From: Candidatus Brocadiaceae bacterium S225
GTDB taxonomy: Bacteria > Planctomycetota > Brocadiia > Brocadiales > Scalinduaceae
Direction: 5' to 3'
Assembly (NCBI GenBank): GCA_007859995.1
Contig: SMSL01000011.1
Coordinates: 1 to 64,000 of the forward strand
Length of the DNA stretch: 64,000 nucleotides
Part shown: one piece after another, positions 9,001-15,248 of the stretch
Layout: each line of letters starts with the position of its first letter
Numbering within the stretch: position 1 is the first letter of the stretch
Translations under genes and position numbers: made by a program
Notes under the pieces: generated by a model
The model's database searches: none
What the model was told of the DNA's origin: nothing
Seen by the model: only the letters and a program-made list of their open reading frames with translations

Positions 9001-11931
9001 ATTTTTGATCCGACTGCCGATGAAAGTCCAACCGATACCAAACACTCTGATCACAACTGGCAGTTCCGTGAGTTTAGAAACCTTGACATTCAGAAGCTGA
9101 AAGATATTCTGGTAGACAGTGCGGCAATCGAAACATACAAGAAAGATCCTTTTAACCCCCACGCGATTGCCCGTCTCCGCTTGAACTCCTACCAGAAGGC
9201 AGTTGTCATGAAATACATCGATAATTTAATCGACTGGGGCGACAACCTGTTCGCTCAGGATACACGAGAGTCAATCAATGAGGCAAATATGCTATATCAA
9301 TTGGCTGCCGATATACTTGGTAAGCGGCCGGCCAAAGTTGGCACCTGTAAGACCGCCAGTGATGATGATTTAGCATATGAGAATATTGGTCCTGCAATCG
9401 AAAAGGGGTCAGCGTTTCTGATAACGTTGGAAAATTTCTACGCCGGTTTGAGATATAGATACGATTTCGATGTCAAACTTGTTAAAAAATCAAAATATCT
9501 GGCATCACTACTTGATAATGCGGGCGTTAGGCCAAAGACCAACAGTCTCGCTGCTGTTGCAAAAGCGGCAAATATAACGCGTTTAAGTGACAAGTTTGCC
9601 AGTGTGCCTGTAGTTCCAGGTGGTGTTCCCGCAGCTCCTGCTGGATCGGGTAATTACACCATAAAACTTTACGCCGATATTGTAAAGACGGAGAAACCGG
9701 TCGATGGAATAATTACCGACTGGACAGACGCAAAAGAGTATGAAGATAAGATGGAGACAGAGGAAACGAGTCGCGCTCCAAGCCTTGATATTGTTAAGCA
9801 GAGTGTAATGGTATTCTGCGTGCCCCACAACAGTGATCTGTTGAGATATTGGGACAGGGTTGAAGATAGGCTCTTTAAGATACGCCATTGTATGAATATA
9901 AGCGGTGTTCGCCGCAGCCTGGCGCTTTTCCAGCCGCCTATTGACCCGATGCTGCTTGTCAGGGCGAGGGCTGCAGGGTTGAGTCTTGAGGATATAACGG
10001 ATATGTTGGCGGCGTCAAATACAATACCGCCTTATCGCTTCGTCTATCTTATCGAAAAAACCAGGCAGTTTACTCAAACGGTGCAAAGCTTTGGCAATTC
10101 GCTACTGAGCGCCCTAGAGAAAAAAGATGTGGAAGAGCTGACCCTGTTACGGTCTGTACACGAAAGAAACATCCTGAAGATGTCCAGAGAGATCAAAAAG
10201 AGACAACTGAAAGAGTCCCAGCACCAGTATAAGTCAATGGAAGACGCCCTTGCGAACGTTCAGAATCGTATTGATTATTATGTTGGTTTGATTGAGGATG
10301 ATTTGACGGGATGGGAGACAACTCAGCAGGCATCAAAGCATACTGCTACTAGTATAAAAGCAATTAGTGCTATTTATTATGCTATGTCATCAAAATCAGC
10401 ATTGACGCCTCAATATGGCAGTCCTTTCTCAATAAATTTTGGCGGTATACAAATTAATCAGTATGCCAAATCATCTGGAAACAAATATGATACTGCAGCC
10501 AGTATTCTTGACTTGATTTCACAATCCGCTGGCTTGGAAGCAACCTTCCAACGCCGTGAACAAGAGTGGAAACAACAACTCAGGCTTGCAGAAACAGAAT
10601 ACAAACAGATAGAAAAACAAATGTTAGCTGCTGAGATCCGTAGTTTGATAGCGGAAAAAGACTTGGAAATCCATGAGAAGAGTATGGAGCAGGCAGATGA
10701 GTTAAACGATTTCTACAGAGATAAGTTCACTAATCTGGGTCTATATAACTACTTGGCTTCTACCCTCAATCGACTCTATCGCGAATCATATAATATGGCC
10801 TATGACATGGCTAAAATGAGTGAACGTGCGTATCAGTTTGAACGGGACGACAGTAACATCTTCATCGCGAATGATAACTGGCAGTCTGACCGTGCAGGCC
10901 TGTTGGCGGGTGAAAGATTACTGCTGCAGTTACAGGAGATGGAACAGAAGTTTATTGAGAACAACGTTCGCACGCCTGAGATTACACAGTCGTTCTCCCT
11001 GGCGTTACTTGACGCTTCCGAGTTGGTTAACCTGAGACAAACAGGTTCATGCACTATCAGGATACCCGAAATTGCCTTTGAGGTTTACTATCCCGGACAA
11101 TACAAACGCCTTATCAAGTCCGTAAGAATCTCCATACCGTGTGTGGTGGGTCCTTACACCAACGTAAGCGCAAAACTGACCTTGATAAATAGTAAAGTTA
11201 AGTCTGGAAAAGATGACAGCGAATTGACACCTCTGGAGATAGGCAAAAATACCTCAATCAGCGCCAGCAGCGCAAACAGTGATACTGGCATGTTTGAGTT
11301 TAATTTCAGAGATGAAAGGTATCTCCCTTTTGAGGGAAGCGGTGCAATCAGTGAGTGGACGGTAGAGTTGCCTTCAACAGTCAGGTCTTTTAACTACGAC
11401 ACGATCCCAGACGTTATCATGCACATCAGCTATACTGCCAAAGATGGTGACAGAGAAACTGCTGAGAGCAATCTTTCAACTACCATTACAACCTATGCTA
11501 CAGAACATGGTTTATTCCGTCTGTTCAGCCTGAAACACGAATTTCCGAATGCTTTTCATCAATTGTTGAATCCACAAGACGGTGGAGCGCAAGCAACTGA
11601 AATTTCCGTAGATAGTAGTCACTTTCCATATCTCTTTATAGATAAAACATTGAACATTACCGAGGCCAAAGTTTATTTTAAACCCAAAAAGGGCCTTTCA
11701 ATAATTTCCATTCCAACTATGGGATTCAACGGTGTCAATGCTGAGTGGAATACAGACGTAGACATAGCAATGCCTGGTCGCAGTGAGGAGAAAGACAAGA
11801 TGAAAGGTGGCACCTTAAGCATTAATGGTCGAAACCCTATAGATGAATGGACCATAAATACAGATGACAATGGTTTGGATGGAAATGTTCTGGAGGATAT
11901 ATTGATATTGATTAAGTATAGAATCTCATAA
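3070..11931 (+). CDS. TcA-type toxin-complex subunit (giant, 2953 residues)
   Basis: TcA proteins of the Tc (ABC) toxin family form pentamers that bind target cells and inject a TcB/TcC cocoon through an alpha-helical syringe. Family landmarks in order: a highly charged helical N-terminal 450 residues; a VRP1-like block near 509-545 (IDGFDELF, then CDCEHC at 524-529, then LGPAAYFADLMYF); long helical middle; the neuraminidase-like block near 1395-1430 (WEANRKVFLYPENYIDPTLR); the block at about 1943-1990 (YYWEMYFHIPFLIA); CVPHNSDLLRYWDRVEDRL near 2250; the coiled-coil pore region about 2345-2640; and the TcB-binding domain from about 2670 (YYPGQYKRLIKSVRISIPCV). Characterised TcA proteins are around 2400-2500 residues, so this one is longer. 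It has no signal peptide, as expected for the family. No TcB (SpvB/RHS) or TcC gene is in the window. Start chosen by AAGGAG upstream. Confidence 0.88.
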   Translation: MARRRTSKKLNLSFYLRPDLFKRKVSDIDDLKKDEREYVEKKLDEYLRSEILRIIGPEKPGIEKLLKKLKLDSLKLKEEDLNTVIKEKLLAKATRNNKLKKEIKEVEKLLEETPSVTVANVLRLDMPLRDHPVLAPDYRKKKTAELARIIDLKDDKADRLAEELEEKELDIDYANRATLNEFVEKKILTEKQKKELLITIDLSRLGGGNIELIEALKSDKLKSLEEFVTWEESDWVGLIEDVENKISLPEGEESAKIYAGNIRKNIEKTFPSPYFLKRVIKKKSDFNSEIKLLDSVSALFKNNDTIIDGKSINTKKLNWKGISSKKIKKIENDLEEFLPFANTYRELGIAEIVNDKSLNIKKKKDAITNRLANLETFYKNNTNLDLALTDFADNRARFIWDDIDKNERPRVRKQLMVYQRLFNLTEDSETARKLLNKGYHSGMDITNTAEGDFVKASGLDREKGRDVYNKAMKTSIAASHLFEAVRDVHSGLFKDIAVSNIVPMNNELSHIDGFDELFGRQNFCDCEHCRSVLGPAAYFADLMYFVQENVSKKAFEPDPMDHDLYLKNRRPDLWELQLTCQNTSTEIPYLEVVNDVLERYLSDKSILPDVYDWLREWESLVSMNLPFNLPLEELRLYLSHYELSLYDVYRLLKKPDESKKKQLGERLKISEEELKIITTPNTDGAHRIFGNIVLPTNFDVQDFVRYAGINRKELDDLLKSEFLSEISPDIVQVKVELIEKQDDIQQYEEFLQNLTESHLDLIHRFVRFWKKTSWTIREFDLVLNSLKSANLLDNLEDGNGYPKILQVSELTIIEEVLSLSVEEMCAMVGDIPQTPIEENQKGLYERLFDLEEIFGVDTDDEEIPPLLMAGLGISESELEALYILVDPDNNLPLDSTLISNLFRHARIARSLSLSIEDLIHAIELTLNGSPVSTLSHILDLIEFTSWLKSSPFSVSELIMILEGKESRSLKYRNDINTAVDVVLEIQRTFEKDRRSRINDYLKNTYSLTSSQVEVLKSSTYTISEIDVILKKIDSLSAEIYSGNNSLLTAGIQQIGDSIKRDKKKLLKEYLQSTFNITAVQLEDEILPNFVSVDIDGLGIIRALDAVFTNDGEPVDPGDFDELVVLVREIERVGLLFSNLRFDAESITYFIENKTVFGIDDLKELTLNNLKNASFYKSLVETNREMEGEIGELLKNYQPNKIFSVEDIKTLSDLWQQPEEQIKSLKDSLTFDPNDSALEAVKFILEAQEVCQELGIRGDSLIKLTDTDSEGLRAAREIAIGAFASRYTEEKVREEKLEPYVDKINMLKRDALCDFILTRQEQFKFNDRRDLYNYFLLDVEMSGCFRTSKVVAAISSVQLYIHRCLINLKRSENLFKNPAVVARDVDPTLIPADEWEWRKNYRVWEANRKVFLYPENYIDPTLRDNKTHIFKELEEELLQEKITQESAETAYKKYISQFAELTKLRYAGAYYHSISKGLSNLDLSGPGKIKVVYKFLDGLTYNLESEESLYYLFARTNVDPYQYYYRTYNHYKEAWGNWKKIELAIEAKEISVLIYRGKLYIYWTEVNRKEIKKIVGGSSVPGGTEFKVYAKYSFLNENDTWSTPQRLYVGYTHFEDGRAYWRIVGEELRTEKENESDEYTKNRKKQENQHDYVFDQFEQKVFRKPYTTFYNNINTPITLSYIWSQNQIVQRKVRYFVLEQNFQWPVEYENRTASGTTFTTTYTYIFTIPPFEFEASNNLQISVKEIKVTINGPSFDDDEQLDALVYFIGPTTCTIFIRFDPKGGNDDELAIKLLRVFSSMPPENTIYTSTFKQSLSENKIVNNSELDIKDKSSNYVDLSNSSAEFLRKEYKEAYTEDGNYSQYIENGTKSFADKEKILTQLRWGQGHLSIPGAFFGTDAVSLTTILTDELSDILFAKGLEQFLSLETQQLADNSGQKLDFNGAYGEYYWEMYFHIPFLIANHLNANSKFKEAKWWYDRIFDPTADESPTDTKHSDHNWQFREFRNLDIQKLKDILVDSAAIETYKKDPFNPHAIARLRLNSYQKAVVMKYIDNLIDWGDNLFAQDTRESINEANMLYQLAADILGKRPAKVGTCKTASDDDLAYENIGPAIEKGSAFLITLENFYAGLRYRYDFDVKLVKKSKYLASLLDNAGVRPKTNSLAAVAKAANITRLSDKFASVPVVPGGVPAAPAGSGNYTIKLYADIVKTEKPVDGIITDWTDAKEYEDKMETEETSRAPSLDIVKQSVMVFCVPHNSDLLRYWDRVEDRLFKIRHCMNISGVRRSLALFQPPIDPMLLVRARAAGLSLEDITDMLAASNTIPPYRFVYLIEKTRQFTQTVQSFGNSLLSALEKKDVEELTLLRSVHERNILKMSREIKKRQLKESQHQYKSMEDALANVQNRIDYYVGLIEDDLTGWETTQQASKHTATSIKAISAIYYAMSSKSALTPQYGSPFSINFGGIQINQYAKSSGNKYDTAASILDLISQSAGLEATFQRREQEWKQQLRLAETEYKQIEKQMLAAEIRSLIAEKDLEIHEKSMEQADELNDFYRDKFTNLGLYNYLASTLNRLYRESYNMAYDMAKMSERAYQFERDDSNIFIANDNWQSDRAGLLAGERLLLQLQEMEQKFIENNVRTPEITQSFSLALLDASELVNLRQTGSCTIRIPEIAFEVYYPGQYKRLIKSVRISIPCVVGPYTNVSAKLTLINSKVKSGKDDSELTPLEIGKNTSISASSANSDTGMFEFNFRDERYLPFEGSGAISEWTVELPSTVRSFNYDTIPDVIMHISYTAKDGDRETAESNLSTTITTYATEHGLFRLFSLKHEFPNAFHQLLNPQDGGAQATEISVDSSHFPYLFIDKTLNITEAKVYFKPKKGLSIISIPTMGFNGVNAEWNTDVDIAMPGRSEEKDKMKGGTLSINGRNPIDEWTINTDDNGLDGNVLEDILILIKYRIS

Positions 11932-11950
11932 CTTCTTCTTCTTGAGCATT

Positions 11951-12073
11951 TTTAACAACGTATTCTTTTCTTCTCAACCGAAGAATCAGGTATTGGGATG
12001 GCATCAAGGAGTTGTTGTGTATAAGGATGTTCCTCTTTTGAATAGATATCGATTGCTAATTTTAGTTCGATAA
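11951..12073 (-). pseudogene. Decayed duplicate of the 3' end of the ABC-transporter ATPase gene
   Basis: This 120-base stretch matches the end of the intact ATPase gene (about 12942-13066), including the bases for the peptide PYTQQLLDAIQIPDPS, at roughly four-fifths identity by eye. Nothing upstream of that part of the gene is present. The VapBC pair lies exactly between the duplicate and the intact gene end. Confidence 0.75.
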
Positions 12074-12114
12074 GGTCAAAAAGCAAGAGGATTGCGTTAT
12101 TATTAAAATGATAG

Positions 12115-12510
12115 TTAGATTTCTACAACTCTTAAGTTTAGATGTTTCTCTAATGGTGTAAAATCCCGATCATCATGCAGAAGTGAAAAGACGTTATGAA
12201 TACAGAAAGTTCCAATAATAACATCTATCGTTTTGCGTATTGTCACACCCTTCTTTCTGAGGTAACGATAATTAGAAGCGCTTTTGAGTGCGACTTCCTG
12301 TCCTAGCATTTCAACCACATGAAAGCTTAAAAGTAAACTTTTAGCTTTTTGAAAATCTTTATCACTTTGAAAGCCCTGAAGGACTTCAGTTAAAATAAGG
12401 TCTCCTATAAGAATAGATTCATTTCCAAGAGCCGCATCTAACCAATCAGTTTTTGGAGTCATATTACCATTAAAATAATCTATCCAGACAGATGAGTCTA
12501 CGACAATCAA
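12115..12510 (-). CDS. vapC: VapC-type PIN-domain ribonuclease toxin
   Basis: A 131-residue PIN-domain protein. It opens with IVVDSSVWIDYF, the usual strand with the first catalytic aspartate. It carries the central acidic residue in LTEVLQGF (Glu near 42) and ends with the third and fourth acidic positions in TIDVIIG and LLHDDRDF. All four metal-binding acidic positions of active VapC toxins are present, so the enzyme is probably a functional RNA-cutting toxin. Its ATG overlaps the antitoxin stop by four bases (ATGA), meaning coupled translation. The pair sits between a duplicated ABC gene end and the intact operon. Confidence 0.88.
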   Translation of the reverse strand: MIVVDSSVWIDYFNGNMTPKTDWLDAALGNESILIGDLILTEVLQGFQSDKDFQKAKSLLLSFHVVEMLGQEVALKSASNYRYLRKKGVTIRKTIDVIIGTFCIHNVFSLLHDDRDFTPLEKHLNLRVVEI

Positions 12511-12701
12511 TTGTCTCTCCGCATTTCATCAAGATTTCCAGTCCACTTTAACTTACCCCGAAAAATTTTTACCTTTTCCTGTTGTTTAAACTCTACCAGT
12601 AATTTCAATTCCGCTTCAATAGTATCTTTTTTTGTTTTCAGTCCTGATAATTTTTGAGCTGTATTCATTAATTGATCATCAATAACAACATTTGTTCTCA
12701 T
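12507..12701 (-). CDS. vapB: VapB-type antitoxin
   Basis: A 64-residue antitoxin beginning MRTNVVIDDQLMNTAQKLSG, the usual N-terminal strand and helices of the short VapB family (ribbon-helix-helix), followed by a basic/aromatic toxin-binding tail (FRGKLKWTGNLDEMRRD). I chose 12701 as start because GGGAGG precedes this ATG by about 8 bases; an in-frame ATG 15 bases upstream overlaps that site. It is the first gene of the operon and would repress it through the palindrome just upstream. Confidence 0.85.
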   Translation of the reverse strand: MRTNVVIDDQLMNTAQKLSGLKTKKDTIEAELKLLVEFKQQEKVKIFRGKLKWTGNLDEMRRDN

Positions 12702-12730
12702 CTTTTTACCTCCCATGGCATTTAATATAG

Positions 12731-12758
12731 TGTGTATAAAGCCATTACATTATACACA
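12731..12758. promoter_or_regulatory. Inverted repeat upstream of vapBC, probable operator
   Basis: Arms TGTGTATAA and TTATACACA (9 bases each, perfect) are separated by 10 bases and lie about 30 bases upstream of the vapB start. The position and symmetry fit autoregulatory binding by a VapBC complex; the TATA-rich arms may overlap the -10 region. Confidence 0.55.
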
Positions 12759-12852
12759 TGAACTAAAAAAAGACAATCATTTTAATATGATGACAGCTTT
12801 AACACTACTTTAAAGCAAGGGTGTTCTCAAATGACGGTACAGAGTTGTTTTT

Positions 12853-12935
12853 CTGGAGTTCAGCAACCGCCTGTCCACCAGTCTATTAGGCGGGTGTCAC
12901 TGCTTTAATACGCATCATCACGGAAGATGCACTCC
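12853..12935. repeat. Dispersed structured repeat, copy 1
   Basis: About 80 bases with a GC-rich central hairpin and an outer GGAGT...ACTCC pairing. A second copy at 58536-58617 is clearly homologous and better preserved. Both lie in intergenic DNA next to gene ends. It contains no ORF and may be a small non-autonomous mobile element or a structured RNA/terminator. Confidence 0.6.
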
Positions 12936-12944
12936 ATATTTAAT

Positions 12945-14636
12945 TCAACAACTTATTCTCTTTTCCGCTATTGAAGGATCAGGTATTTGGATGGCATCAA
13001 GGAGTTGTTGTGTATAAGGGTGCTCCGCCTTTGAATAGATGTCGTCGGCTGATTTTAATTCGACGATTTCTCCCATGTTCATTACCGCAACTCTGTCGGC
13101 TATGTAACGAACGACGGCAAGGTCGTGCGAGACGAAGAGCATTGTAAGATTCATCCTGGACTTTAGGTCTTTTAAAAGATTAAGCACATCAGCCTGGATC
13201 AGCACATCAAGGGCACTGACAGGTTCATCACAGAGCAGGGTCTCCGGTTCCAGTGCAAGAGCCCGCGCAATACTTATACGTTGGCGCTGACCGCCTGAAA
13301 ATTCATGTGGATAGCGGTTCATCCACGCAGGGTCGAGCTGCACCAGTTCCATCAATTCTCGTACTTTTTTGAACGCATCTTTGCTTGACATCAATCTGTA
13401 ATTAATCAGAGGTTCCGCAATAATGCGTCCTGCTACAAAACGGGGATTGAGACTTCCGTATGGGTCCTGAAAAATCATCTGAATTTTTCTACGGATGGTA
13501 CGAAGCTCATTTTGATTAGCCTGTAATATATCCCTGTCATTATAATATATTGAACCGGATTGGGTTTTTACCAGACCTGCTATCGAACGAATCAGCGTCG
13601 ATTTTCCTGAGCCGCTCTGCCCAACTAGTCCGAGTACTTCACCCTTGTATAACTCCAGGCTTACTCCGTTTACCGCCTTTGTTACCTCTTTATGAGAAGA
13701 GAAAATACCCTTTCGCTTTTTAAACTCAACATGCAAATCTTTGATAGATATAACCGTTTCATTTCTTATTAATGATCGGTTGCTTACAGCAGTCTCTTCT
13801 CTGTTACTGTTATGTTCTTCCTTCACCAGGAGATCAACTTTCTTGTCGACACGTGGAACTGCGGAGAGGAGTTTTTTTGTGTATTCGTGTTCCGGTTCAG
13901 CAAACAGTTTTTTTACAGGAGCAGACTCCACAACATTGCCTTGATACATAACAACAACCCTGTCACAAAGTCCGGCAACTACACTGAGATCGTGTGTGAT
14001 AAAGACCAGCGACATTCCACGTTTGACAAGCTCCTTTTTCATCAGTTTCAAGACTTTTGCCTGGATAATAACATCAAGAGCCGTTGACGGTTCATCAGCT
14101 ATCAGTATATTTGGCTGTGCTGAAACAGCTGAAGCTATCATTACCCGCTGCTTCATACCACCTGAAAACTGATGAGGATAACTGTTGAATTTTTTTTCCG
14201 TATCACCAATTTCAACTTCTTCGAGAAGGTCTATTGCTTCTTTCCTGGCGGTAACAACCGACTTTGATGTATGTCGCAGAATCGGTTCCATAACCTGCTT
14301 ACCGATTGTGAGGTAGGGGGTAAGACTGCTCATAGGGTTCTGGAAAATCATGGAGATCTCTTGACCGCGTAGGTCCTGCCATTGTGATATTGTGTTTTTC
14401 AGTATGTTCCGCCCATTATACAAAATCTCGCCTTCAACGGTAACACGTTTACTGTCGTGCAGTCCCATTAATGCGTATGCAATCGTACTTTTGCCGGAAC
14501 CACTTTCACCTACAATAGCCAGCGCTTCTCCCGCATAAAGATCGAGATCGATACCTGCCACAGCCTCAACCTCCTCAAGAAGACTCTTATAAGTAACCTT
14601 GAGATTTTTTATCTGAAGTATTTTCTTATTTTTCAT
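12945..14636 (-). CDS. Dipeptide/oligopeptide ABC transporter, fused double ATPase (DppD-DppF type)
   Basis: A 563-residue protein with two complete ABC ATPase domains that power peptide uptake at the inner membrane. The first half has Walker A GESGSGKST, signature FSGGMKQR and Walker B ILIADEPSTALDV. The second has GQSGSGKST, FSGGQRQR and TLLCDEPVSALDV. Each half ends in the oligopeptide-transporter tail (EHEYTKKLLSAVP and EHPYTQQLLDAIQIPDP). Such fused ATPases (YejF/GsiA type) replace separate D and F subunits. It is the last gene of the minus-strand operon and is separated from the permease genes by the GxxExxY gene. A decayed duplicate of its 3' end lies at 11951-12073. Confidence 0.92.
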   Translation of the reverse strand: MKNKKILQIKNLKVTYKSLLEEVEAVAGIDLDLYAGEALAIVGESGSGKSTIAYALMGLHDSKRVTVEGEILYNGRNILKNTISQWQDLRGQEISMIFQNPMSSLTPYLTIGKQVMEPILRHTSKSVVTARKEAIDLLEEVEIGDTEKKFNSYPHQFSGGMKQRVMIASAVSAQPNILIADEPSTALDVIIQAKVLKLMKKELVKRGMSLVFITHDLSVVAGLCDRVVVMYQGNVVESAPVKKLFAEPEHEYTKKLLSAVPRVDKKVDLLVKEEHNSNREETAVSNRSLIRNETVISIKDLHVEFKKRKGIFSSHKEVTKAVNGVSLELYKGEVLGLVGQSGSGKSTLIRSIAGLVKTQSGSIYYNDRDILQANQNELRTIRRKIQMIFQDPYGSLNPRFVAGRIIAEPLINYRLMSSKDAFKKVRELMELVQLDPAWMNRYPHEFSGGQRQRISIARALALEPETLLCDEPVSALDVLIQADVLNLLKDLKSRMNLTMLFVSHDLAVVRYIADRVAVMNMGEIVELKSADDIYSKAEHPYTQQLLDAIQIPDPSIAEKRISC

Positions 14637-14653
14637 AATTTAACTTAAAAATT

Positions 14654-14685
14654 CTCACACGGAGGCCCAGAGATCACAAAGATTA
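14654..14685 (+). repeat. Dispersed CACAAAG-type repeat, left of GxxExxY gene
   Basis: CTCACACGGAGGCCCAGAGATCACAAAG-like sequence belongs to the family of short intergenic repeats found throughout this window. An inverted relative lies on the other side of the GxxExxY gene at 15161-15230. Confidence 0.5.
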
Positions 14686-14688
14686 TCT

Positions 14689-15072
14689 TTATTCTAGATC
14701 TCCATTTATAATTCTTGTTATTCCATCCTTCATCAATTCTTCACCAAAGTTCAATAAGTAACCAAGTTTACACCCTGTCAGTCTAAGATATGTTAATACT
14801 TGTTTCTTATGTGCTTTTGTGACAGTTTCTACCGATTTTAATTCCAGGATAACCTTGTTTTCAATAATAATGTCTGCCCTGAATCCTTCGTCGAATCTTA
14901 TACCATCATATTCTATTGATACGGGAACCTGTCTTTCAACATTTAAACCATGCTTCTTGAGCTCATGAATTAATACAACTTCATACACAATTTCGTAAAG
15001 ACCTGAGCCAAGTGCTTTATGAATTGCAATTGCAGAATCAACTACAACATTCCCAATCTCATTTTCAGTCAT
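14689..15072 (-). CDS. GxxExxY family protein
   Basis: A roughly 127-residue protein of the GxxExxY family, named for the motif seen here as GSGLYEIVYE (G-L-Y-E-x-x-Y). A later ADIIIENKVILELKSVE stretch has the spaced D and ExK of a PD-(D/E)XK nuclease-like fold, so a nuclease activity is plausible but the family's role is not established. I prefer the start at 15072, preceded by GGAGG; an ATG 18 bases upstream is possible. The gene sits inside a peptide-transporter operon, between the permease and ATPase genes, bordered by inverted dispersed repeats. It therefore looks inserted rather than part of the transporter. Confidence 0.85.
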   Translation of the reverse strand: MTENEIGNVVVDSAIAIHKALGSGLYEIVYEVVLIHELKKHGLNVERQVPVSIEYDGIRFDEGFRADIIIENKVILELKSVETVTKAHKKQVLTYLRLTGCKLGYLLNFGEELMKDGITRIINGDLE

Positions 15073-15160
15073 CACTCTTTGTACCTCCATGTATTAGTGT
15101 GATTATTTTTCTAAAATACGAACTTTTTCAAATCATTAACCCTCACTCGCAAATATAGAA

Positions 15161-15230
15161 CTCACGAAGAGATCGAAATCTCAGAAAAAGGTTTTTACCC
15201 TCTGTGTCTCCGTGCCTTTGTGTGAGTAAT
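15161..15230 (-). repeat. Dispersed CACAAAG-type repeat, right of GxxExxY gene
   Basis: Contains CTCTGTGTCTCCGTGCC followed by TTTGTGTGAGT, i.e. the minus-strand form of the ACTCACACAAAGGCACGGAG repeat, plus a plus-strand ACTCACGAAGAGATCG copy just before it. Opposite in orientation to the copy at 14654. Confidence 0.5.
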
Positions 15231-15248
15231 CTATTAATTGGTCCAACA

